DNA of 64,000 nucleotides from Nilaparvata lugens (taxonomy: Eukaryota; Arthropoda; Insecta; Hemiptera; Delphacidae), in the NCBI RefSeq assembly GCF_014356525.2, contig NC_052518.1, positions 34,671,705 through 34,735,704 on the forward strand, written 5' to 3'. Made by a program: the position numbers and the translations under genes. Below the pieces are notes generated by a model that was not told the origin of the DNA, made no database searches, and saw only the letters and a program-made list of their open reading frames with translations. Below, piece after piece: positions 55,977 through 64,000 of this stretch (positions are counted from its first letter, which is position 1; each line of letters starts with the position of its first letter).

Positions 55977-57650
55977 GTTGCAATAGATAAACCAAACTGT
56001 GTTCAAACTAATTGGAGGTTATGTAATACTATTTATTGTAATTACTGCGTAATTACAATGAAAATCAGACTTTTAAAAATATTTTATTAAACTATGTGAA
56101 AAACTTAATGCACTAATGTAAAGCTCAAATCGATTTTAACAAGATAACCCTACAAAATAACACTTTTCAACGGAGCCGAACTGCACACGTGTTCACTCAC
56201 TGACCATCAGAGGCGAACTCAGACAGAGATGTTCTTGAGAATTGAATAGGTTCCTGGATTCATGGATTTGATAGCTTTTACCACAGCTAAACAGTTCGCA
56301 AGTTGATTTCACCTCCTTCTTCCGCTTTTATGATGCAGTACAATAGGTTCACCTGGAATCAAAATAATGGACAAAATCAGAAATCAGATTATAGTGTAAT
56401 TTAGTATTGTAATTATGCTTTATTTGGAAAAGTAAATTATGCATTTTCTCCTGTAGGAGGCGAGTTAATAGTATGTAGCACACCAACTAAATTGTCATCA
56501 CATTGATATTTCGCACAATGATATAAGTTCATGAGACTATGTTCTATGATAATCACCCGTTGGATGCACTTCATTCCAGTATTTCCTAGAGGAGACGCGC
56601 ATAAGGACACCTCAAGGATCAAAAACTTCATTCTTTTCACCGCTTCCTTTGATATCTGTAAAATACTTATTTGCAGTAGTGTAGCGTGCCTTCGTTTGTT
56701 ATTCACATGAAGAAATGCAGATGATCGATAAAACTTCTTGAAACTGTAAATTCCAATATATTTTTACAAATAATATAAAATGCAAATTAATTTAAACAGT
56801 TCAATTGTAACAACATTGATATTTTTACATTTCCGAGTATGTCAAATTATCCAATTCAAGAGAACATCTTATTTAACTAGGTAATTTGAGAGGTTTTATT
56901 GAAAAAAGCTGTAACCAAGGTCTTAAGCTGAATAAAACCACTGAATTGAAAGTCAAGCACTTATTCTGATGCAGTATGTACGTTTAACATAGTGACTTCA
57001 GACTTTTAACATATCAGTGCTTCAAAGTGCCAGACGTTCAATCAGGTGGCATAATTCAGCCATAGGCCTCAGTCAGAACTCTTCACCCTAATATATCTCT
57101 TAATTATGATGTATCCTCAATTGGACAATAAACGTGAGACTAATTTGGACAATAGGACAATCTAATTGAACAATAGAGACTTGGATGTGTAGAAACATTA
57201 AAACATTGAAATCACCACCTTCACAGTAATTCTAAAAACTTAACATCCTTTTTGGGACACTATATAAACCAATAATCAAGTAAAGTGAGGAACTACTTAC
57301 CAAGGAGTTGTGTCTTTCGGAAAGCTTTCTATGTGGTGACAGGCAGACATAAATGGCATTTATATTTCTAAAAAGAAAAATGTATTAGTAGAAGAACGAG
57401 TTAAGTAGAAGAAGTAATAATTAAAAAGATTGAATGCATCATACTAGAGATTAATCTACTCTCAATCCACATGAAATTTATATTGATTTTTATTTCTAAG
57501 GGTTGCATCCATTTTGCACGTATCGTATAGAGCACTAGCTGACTAAAGAGTGCAGCCTTACTTGTCTTAGCTATCATGGCCGACATATTCCCTGTTTTGA
57601 TCAAAAGTTTGGTCAGAATGGACTCCCTACTTTCAAATCAGTGAAGAGTG
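55977..57650. other. LINE leader and AT-rich flank, no gene
   Basis: Includes the second copy of a repeat shared with 54345-54480 (at 56480-56620). The minus-strand ORFs at 56437-56706 and 57401-57604 have no motif. Confidence 0.45.
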
Positions 57651-57699
57651 CGCAGGTGAATAGTGGAATAAGAGTGGTGGTGTTATATGGTGGAAACTA

Positions 57700-58350
57700 T
57701 GTCATTTTAAGTATTCATGTTCATCATGCAGTGTTAAGGTGAGCATCGAGGCTTTATTGTTGGAACGTTCTTTAAAAACAATGACAATGTGGTAGCGACG
57801 CAGATGCTTTTTGTAGGCGGTTTGGTTTGAATCTTCATGACAGTTCCTGATCTGGTCGAAAGGATCTACACTTCCTAGAAAACAAGCTGGGCAACCTAAA
57901 AAAGGTGGGGTACCTGAAAATATCGCGGCAGTGATGGTGTCCATTGAACAATCCCTATCGCACTCTGTGCGGAAACATCCAGCTCCACTTGGAATATCGT
58001 CCAGAAAAGCAAGGCGAATTTTACACTTCGATCTCCATTTACACCCCTAAAAGATTATGGTTGTTTCAGACGACTGGTTAAAGCATACAGATGCTTGCAA
58101 CGCACTCTTAACCTCTGTGCAACACGATACTATTCAGTGGTCTCCAGATCAGTAAATACAGGAAGTACAGATCCAGTCGACCATACAGTAGTAAGCCATT
58201 CCTTAATGGCGTCGCATAGGTTCATCAGAAAGCCAGTCATGATGATTCAAACCAAACCACCTAAAAAAGGTTTAAAAGTTGCATTTTTCAGCGTTTTGCT
58301 TCCACGCTCATATCTTGAAAACAATGCATTCAACCGACATAACTAACTAT
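57700..58350. repeat. Imperfect inverted repeat
   Basis: gcggtttggtttgaatcttc (about 57820) pairs with gatgattcaaaccaaaccac (about 58242). gatctggtcgaaaggatcta and ccagatcagtaaatacagga also correspond. The arms are diverged, and the ORFs inside are not convincing. Confidence 0.5.
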
Positions 58351-58414
58351 TCAAAAATGAAGCTTAATAAATTCTCTACACTTTTTGTTCAGTGAAATTT
58401 TGTGATATTCCCAA

Positions 58415-58880
58415 AAGTTCCCCAGATATTCGCTCTTGAAGGTGTGTAATTCTTAAAATAGCAGGTTTTTATCCAATGTTTTGCTCTTTCATGGGTCATA
58501 ACTCTCCAAAAATGCATCATAAAATGGGGACTTTTGATATGTTCTCCTCCTAACTAGTTTCAACATAGCTGATAAGTCAAAAATGTTGTTTAAAACATTC
58601 CCTCCAAATTCCTTTGTCAATTGGTCTATTGTTGCAAAAATGGATATTTCACACTCAACACTAAAGCTGCTGCAAAAGGTGTTGAGAAATTTGTAAAAGT
58701 GTGAATTTATACATCAAATTGAGGAGAATTTAATGCTCTATAAGCTCATAATCAACATGGATTTTTCTCATTGATTTTTAAAAAGTTATAAAAGCAAAAA
58801 TAGAAAAAATTGGTGGCAAATGTGTTTTTTTTAATGTCACACCTTCAAGAGCAGATATCTCAAAAACTAGAGGAGGTAAA
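58415..58880. repeat. Inverted repeat with cttgaaggtgtg arms
   Basis: cagatattcgctcttgaagg (58421) and ccttcaagagcagatatctc (58844) are inverted. The rest between them is AT-rich with no ORF. It may belong to one larger foldback with 57700-58350. Confidence 0.6.
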
Positions 58881-60767
58881 AAAAAGTTGTAGAATGAATA
58901 TTGTAGGAGATCATGTAAGCTTCAATTTGTTATATATGATAGTTATGGTAAGTCCTTAAGATACATATTTTTGAGTTTTATGCGAGAAACCAAAAAATGG
59001 TAAATGGAAACCACAATTTTTATACTAGGACAAAGTCACCATAATTTCAACCTAAAATGACTTTCTAAATGATCACTATTTATAACAATTGAAATATAAT
59101 TAAAAACAAAAATAAATGTACTCACCGATATTATAAGTCTTTTAGAAATGAGTTTTCTAATAGGCTAGGAAGTTTTCAGACAACAAAATCACAAGATGGA
59201 GCAAGAAGCTAGATTTTATGTCGATAATTCAAGTAATATACCGAGATTCGACAAGATATTGATTGTAAAACCTAGATAATGATCAAGGCTACGGATGTAA
59301 ATGTTGAACATCGATTTCGGATAACAGATATCGGAGATAAATGATTTGAATCTTTTTCCGCGACGTGGGTCAAAGTCACCCCGGTCGACGAGTCACCCCG
59401 GTATTTTACAAAGGCGACTTTCTAGAAGTATCTTAAGCCTAGGTGATGAAAAATGATACAATATAAGTAGAGTTATAATAAATGAGGTTATGTAGAGTTC
59501 TTTTTTATTATTGTATTAACTCAATGATAAGTTAATAGGAAAAATATCAAATAAAATAATCATTGCTATAGATTCACAAAAAAGCTTGTAGTGCACCCAA
59601 TAAAACACAGAAAGCAAGACAGGATAAGAGGCTAAGCTATCTGTGATAATAGGAAAACAGTTACCGTACAGGAAAACTTTATTTTCTATATGAAAACATA
59701 GCAAATCAAGTATGGGTGCCTCAGTAGCCTACCTACCTTTACTTATTGCAAATGTTAATTAATTTCATTAGATTATTGGAACACATCAACTTATATTTTA
59801 TAGCTTTTATAAAGTTCCTAGTTTTTAATGTTCCTGAAGACCTGGCATTACTGGCAAGGGCTGAAGAAGTTAAATCATAAAGAAGTAAATAAACCATTTC
59901 ACAAAACTTAAGTAACTTACATCTAGTTTTAATAGATTGATATTGAAAGAAAACTTACTTGGTAGGTTTTTGATATTTCATTAGCTTCATTAACTTGAGC
60001 CATTCGTTCTCCACAGAAAACTCAAAATATAGGTACAATATAGGCAGTAGTAATGATGATATGCAGGAAAGCAATTGCTATTGTTATCTGAAAAATAGTT
60101 TCCAATTAGGCCTAGCATAAATTAAATAAATATAGGCTAAGTGAATTATCATCAGAATAAAACTAAATAGCCAAAATAAGTTAAATCAATAAAATATGGT
60201 ATGCTACTCTAGTTTTAAGTTTGATGTTTTTAATTAAAAACATTGAAAATATAAAGTTGTCTTTCTTATTGTATGACTTTATGTGATACCCATGATTATA
60301 AAATAAAGTGATAAACAATGAAACAATGTTGATCAATCAATCTCATTGATTCACAGTGAAACTTGCTTATTGTTTAACTCTAAATGTATTAGTTTAGGAA
60401 ATACTGTACCTATGTAACTAAGTTAATGACCAACAACCTTGAAAAATAAACATTAATTGTTATCATGGATGAATAGCAACATAATATTTCAATAGGAAAA
60501 TTCAAATCCTAAATAATTAAATACTTACCAACATATAAGTCAGTTTCTTTCTTGTTATAAGTTGATAAAGATTTTTTTATTAGGTATGCTACATTATTGC
60601 TACTTCATTTTATAACTAATACCATAACCAACAGTAAAAACACGAATTAAAATTATAGTGGTTTATAAAATAATAGTCATGTACATATTATGCAAATTTT
60701 CAAAACTCTGTTATCTGTTTCAAACAAGACTGACGACTGTTGATGAATTTATTCTAGGTTAACTATA
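58881..60767. other. AT-rich, no gene
   Basis: A short duplicated word gtcaccccggt occurs at about 59375 and 59392. No other feature. Confidence 0.5.
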
Positions 60768-60984
60768 TATAGTGAGGTCCACGTTATAATGGCAGTGGAT
60801 AAAGATAGAAGAATAGCGATTCTGATTCTCTGCATTAATTAATTATATTTCTACACTGTCATAAACATAATTGGCATCGTTGTGGACCTAGAAAAGGATA
60901 ATACCACCGGCTTTGTCGAATGATAGACAAGGATAGCAAAACCAAAGTTGATCTAATAGTCATTATAACGTGGACCTCACTATA
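60768..60984. mobile_element. MITE with tatagtgaggtccacgttat ends, copy 1
   Basis: The termini tatagtgaggtccacgttat and ataacgtggacctcactata are perfect inverted repeats; inner text (aatggcagtgg, taatgactattag) is partly paired. 217 bp, no ORF. TA-rich ends suggest a TA target, as in Tc1/mariner MITEs. Confidence 0.9.
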
Positions 60985-61310
60985 GAACCCTTCATATTTG
61001 TTTTGCGATAAATTTGTTTCATCACACATTTACACAGTCTCGCTAATAACGATCGATACTGTGAGTTCGATATATTTCCAATTCCACATACTTTCAATTC
61101 CACCAGCTGACAAGATATTTTGAGTTCCGCCGGCCTGCACGATATTCGGAGTTCCGCCTGTCAACATATTCGGAGTTCCATATATTTCCAATTCCGGCCA
61201 GCTGCAAGAAATTTTGAGTTCCAGATATTCCCAATTCAGGCGACCCCTTTGTATTCGTAATCCAGATGTGAATCAGCAAGGGAGGGTTCAGAGGGTCAAC
61301 TAAATAGACT
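60985..61310. repeat. Degenerate gagttcc-type repeat
   Basis: Words gatattttgagttccgccgg, gatattcggagttccgcctg and catattcggagttccatata recur with a spacing of 25-30 bp. The minus-strand ORF here reads RRNSEY-like repeats and is an artefact. Confidence 0.6.
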
Positions 61311-61648
61311 TAGAATAGAATAGAATCTTTATTGTAGCAATATCTGAAGTCATCAGATACAAGTGTCAAATATATACAATGATACAAAATACAAATATAT
61401 TACATCAGTAATTTACACTATCATTACCCTATGATAATATGTCACCTGATTTTCAACTTATAACCCAATATTTAGCCAATGTATAAAAATCTTCAATCTT
61501 GTTTAAGGGTTAGCTGCTAAAAAACGTTTCATATGATTTTTAAAAGTTCCAATCTCCATATTTCTAAGATCATCAGGAAGTGAATTAAACAATTTTATTG
61601 ATAAAAATAGAAATATTTTTTGTGTACTAGAATAGGTATACCGATGAG
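61311..61648 (-). pseudogene. LINE C, RT C-terminus and attct tail
   Basis: The minus-strand frame KIFLFLSIKLFNSLPDDLRN, continuing MEIGTFKNHMKRFLAANP then stop (about 61509), is the conserved end of many LINE RTs. The UTR runs to aataaagattctattctatt (61333-61311). The upstream part of the same frame continues beyond the MITE at 62488. Confidence 0.75.
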
Positions 61649-62487
61649 TATAGTCAGGTCCACGTTATAATGGTAGTGTATGATTGACAATACTATTGCT
61701 GTCCTTTTCTATTATACAACAAAACAGATAGCGCTATCTCTCCCTAGCTTTGCAATGTTGTCCGTTTGCGAGAATATTAAATATTAAATAAAATTTTGAT
61801 TTCTACTTTTGTACAAAAGTAAACAAACAATTATTCTCAGCTGCCATTTTTTTCTTCTTTCTATCAAAAAACTTCAGTACACAAGTTGTATAATTGATTT
61901 AAAATGTATTTTTGAAACAATGAAATAATTTTTAGACATTACCGTATGAGAAACACAAATTAAAATATCTGAGATTACATTTTAAAAGTTGATAACTAAC
62001 CATCCTATATAGACTTCATTCATGCTTCAGTTAGCCTACACATACCGGTATAAATAATATTGAAAGGTTATTTCAGAACTATTTCCATTAAAATTACTTA
62101 TTTTAAATAGGATTTCTATTTTTCTTTTACTTTTAAAAGAAATTGGAATAAAATACCTACCAATTAACTTAATTTCTGTTGTTTTAAAAGTCAGATTGGT
62201 GTATCACAGCTTTTTAAATTAGCCACCATTTCAGGTTTGTATAAAAATAGTAATCTGATCTCAGTTATGAAAGTGAATTTTTTAATCAAATTATGAAAAA
62301 TAATTATATTGTCTTGATTAATTTGACATTAGATTGATTATTTTATCAAGAAGATGATAGCCTAATTATTTTTAGATCAAATTTAAATTGAGTAACAGCT
62401 GTGTACACTCAGTGACAAAATGGAGGGACTTGGTAACGTTTTTCTCCTATCTTTCTTCACTGCCATTATAACGTGGACCACACTATA
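61649..62487. mobile_element. MITE copy 2, 839 bp, inserted in LINE C
   Basis: The ends tatagtcaggtccacgttat and ataacgtggaccacactata match copy 1 (60768-60984). It divides the RT C-terminus of LINE C. No ORF. The interior is unlike copy 1. Confidence 0.9.
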
Positions 62488-62700
62488 GTCAAATTACCCC
62501 TATTTCTAGTGTTATGGCTATGAACTACCCCCTGCTCAACAAACTTCTCCAAATTCTCCTTGACATAAATAAGGCTATGTTGAACAAATATTGAAGGTAG
62601 AGTCAATATTCCCAGAAGCGTAAGATGCTCATCACACTGTGCTCGCTTGAAAAGCCCACAAATCAGTCTGATAGCCTTTCTCTTGTCATTGAAAACAATG
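62488..62700 (-). pseudogene. LINE C, RT C-terminal part upstream of the MITE
   Basis: The minus-strand frame KRKAIRLICGLFKRAQCDEH, then LTLLGILTLPSIFVQHSLIY and VVHSHNTRNRGNL, matches the LINE RT thumb/C-terminal region and leads into the text beyond the MITE. Confidence 0.7.
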
Positions 62701-62770
62701 ACATATTGTCAAAAGACCAATACAGCTTTCGTGAGAATCTATGTACAAGTGATAATGTTATGTATGTAGT
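62700..62770 (+). pseudogene. LINE C, inverted RT fragment
   Basis: In plus orientation ILSKDQYSFRENLCTSDNVM resembles the RT block that begins with L..QyGFR..(S/T). It adjoins the minus-strand part, so the copy is inverted at its 5' side. Confidence 0.5.
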
Positions 62771-62814
62771 AGTAGTATAAAAAGGAGTTTGGTCAAAATC
62801 AAACCTAACAAAAA

Positions 62815-62860
62815 AACAGCCTAACCTAACCTAACTTAGGAAAAAATTTTCAACCTAACC
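62815..62860 (+). repeat. CCTAA-type short array
   Basis: (cctaa)3 at about 62820 and again near 62853, which is the complement of the insect telomere repeat TTAGG. It is too short and too mixed to be a telomere. Confidence 0.6.
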
Positions 62861-62867
62861 TAACCTA

Positions 62868-62979
62868 AGGTCAAAGGTCAAGGTCAACCTAACCGAACAT
62901 AATCTAAAAAACTTAACCTAACCTTAACCTAAGGTCAAGGTCAAAGTCAAGGTCAAGGTCATGGTCAAGGTCAAGGTCA
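62868..62979 (+). promoter_or_regulatory. Array of AGGTCA half-sites
   Basis: Exact AGGTCA at 62868, 62875, 62881, 62932, 62938, 62950, 62956, 62968 and 62974, with variants at 62944 and 62962. Several read TCAAGGTCA, the extended site of FTZ-F1/ERR-type nuclear receptors (family knowledge). Spacing is mostly zero (DR0). It may be a mere hexamer microsatellite, but it lies 125-235 bp before a TATA/initiator pair. Confidence 0.5.
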
Positions 62980-63070
62980 AAATCACTTAGAAAAAAAACT
63001 TAGAAGGAAAAAAAATTAATAATGAAAAATCAAAAATAAATCAGAAGACCCCCCACTCACTTGGGAAGCA

Positions 63071-63107
63071 TATAAATAGTGTGTAGAACAGTTGAGGACC
63101 ATCAGTG
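63071..63107 (+). promoter_or_regulatory. Core promoter: TATA box and initiator
   Basis: tataaata (63071-63078) is followed about 31-33 bp downstream by ccatcagtg with the arthropod initiator TCAGT (63102-63106; presumed start A at 63104). Spacing and both sequences fit a focused insect promoter. Confidence 0.6.
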
Positions 63108-63671
63108 CAGTGTTTTGATCATTAGCAGAGAGTGTGCTCCTGAAGTCTGTGTCACAAGTGATTTTTCACACACAGGTTGTGTTACAGTGTGTGTGTGTAT
63201 GGAGTTTTCATACTTGTCACACTTGTGATAGTTTTTTCTTGCTATAGCATCTTGTAATAGTCTTCCGGTTGAGCACACAGCTATACGGCTGCCCCCTGCT
63301 AAGCCTCTGCTACCGGGCATATTAGAATTAATACTATTATCACAAACACCCAGCAGTGCCACACTGCCGCAAGTTGTAGCTCCTAGTTACTTGCTTTGTA
63401 AGCATAGAATACTAGTTTTGAGCACATACACACACACACACACACACACACTGCATTTCATATACATTGCCAACTGCAAATAGCTCACCTACCCAGTGCC
63501 CACAAGGTTCAGAGCATTCAGTGGAGCACTTGTGTGTAGCTCCTAGTACTGGTTTTGTAAAGCAGCATTACTGTTACTGGTATAGCTCACCAGTACTAGT
63601 GTAGAGCACACACACACATACACACAGTCCAGTCTGCTACATAGTCATCGATCTTCAATTGTGCAAAAGAG
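63104..63671 (+). other. Candidate first exon, non-coding or with short uORFs
   Basis: Begins at the predicted start and ends at a donor (aagag followed by gttagt, intron from 63672). It contains a (CA)n run (63424-63451) and a doubled segment (gtagctcctagt at about 63377 and 63536). No long ORF on the plus strand. The gene would continue right of the window. Confidence 0.4.
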
Positions 63672-64000
63672 GTTAGTTCACAAGTATCCATTTTATTATG
63701 AATATGTTTTCTGTGTTTCATCATATTTGTTTATCCAGCATAGCTAGTGTATAGGAATAGTTAATAGTAGTAGCCAATTGCAGATTTAAAGCACCAATCA
63801 CAGAGCAGTATTCAAATTAGGGGGTGGAGCTTAAGCCCCCCTCAAGGGCGCTTCAAACCCCACCCAAATCCCTCCTCACTTCATACGGGAAAACTCCATT
63901 TATAACCCCCTGCCTGGACCGGTTCTCCCACCAATATGAAAACCACCATTTTAGTTCAAGTATTTATTTGAAAAAAAAACAAATTTATGGGTGTAACTTC
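63672..64000 (+). other. Presumed intron to window edge
   Basis: Contains a C-rich patch (63826-63920). No coding sequence seen. Confidence 0.4.

Noticed and set aside
55500..55990. Plus-strand ORFs opposite LINE ORF1
   Set aside because: Shadows of the minus-strand coiled-coil/RRM protein.
62815..62860. Interstitial telomere
   Set aside because: Only a few CCTAA units mixed with other text; not enough to claim telomeric origin.
63102..63362. Minus-strand ORF of 86 codons
   Set aside because: Lies opposite the predicted first exon and lacks motif or conserved composition.

Overview
This window reads as an AT-rich animal genome segment, most likely from a hemipteran insect such as a planthopper. 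That is inferred from frequent short taggcct-type motifs, TTAGG/CCTAA-like runs, arthropod-style TATA and TCAGT initiator elements, many non-LTR retrotransposons with short repeated 3' tails, MITEs, and GT-AG exon candidates. There is no bacterial-style gene organisation. I found no convincing rRNA gene, tRNA gene or CRISPR array. One 100-base assembly gap lies at 5407-5506. Most of the window is mobile-element sequence in several layers of nesting, and host coding sequence is sparse.

Layout, left part. A hAT transposase C-terminus (minus) runs off the left edge. Two splice-flanked exon candidates (minus, 1468-1553 and 2779-2882) follow, then a foldback element (3476-4573), a decayed gene with a BIR-like motif (5659-6170) and a small unassigned ORF (6440-6754). 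After these come tandem and GA/CT-rich repeats, a FLYWCH-like fragment (minus, about 8306-8545), a TTAA-flanked foldback element (10292-10860) and an LTR-like segment whose leader holds a 149-bp GC-rich minisatellite (11142-12345). Next are a Jockey-like retrotransposon fragment A1 (13553-15125, minus), dispersed non-autonomous repeats, several hairpin MITEs and a second Jockey-like copy A2 (20341-22272) inside a split inverted-repeat element. A minus-strand terminal exon candidate lies at 23336-23483.

Layout, centre. The most striking structure is a candidate 20.5-kb DNA transposon, 24239-44690. Both ends carry the same 12-bp inverted terminus (CCCAAGCAGCAA), and each is followed by about 1.8 kb of tandem repeats: 80-bp units on the left and 173/194-bp units on the right. 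Inside is an intact 483-codon DDE transposase gene of the IS630/Tc1/mariner type (37793-39244) with an unusually long D-to-E spacing of 81 residues. A possible spliced transcript lies downstream of it (about 40027-42723). A retrotransposon of a second family (B1, 33196 to about 36900) has inserted into the element, which also carries a 480-bp TTC tract and a four-copy internal module.

Layout, right part. A long Jockey-like copy A3 (45204-47845, plus) meets tail to tail a near-complete copy B2 (47846-50898, minus) of the family seen at B1. A LINE ORF1 gene (minus, 55976 to 52503) is split by a 2.7-kb hAT element with a perfect 8-bp target duplication. That hAT element itself contains a PIF/Harbinger-like element with a truncated MADF protein, and a long palindrome. 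Further right are two MITEs sharing one terminal inverted repeat, one of which interrupts a LINE C-terminus. Last comes a plus-strand promoter candidate (AGGTCA array, TATA box, initiator) leading into a probable first exon that ends at 63671.

Working together: the transposase, array-bearing ends and candidate second gene at 24-45 kb may form one autonomous element. The short hAT at 52.7-55.4 kb could be mobilised by a transposase of the type whose tail is at 1-866. The LINE copies are mostly broken. Everything here was read by eye; no database search was possible.
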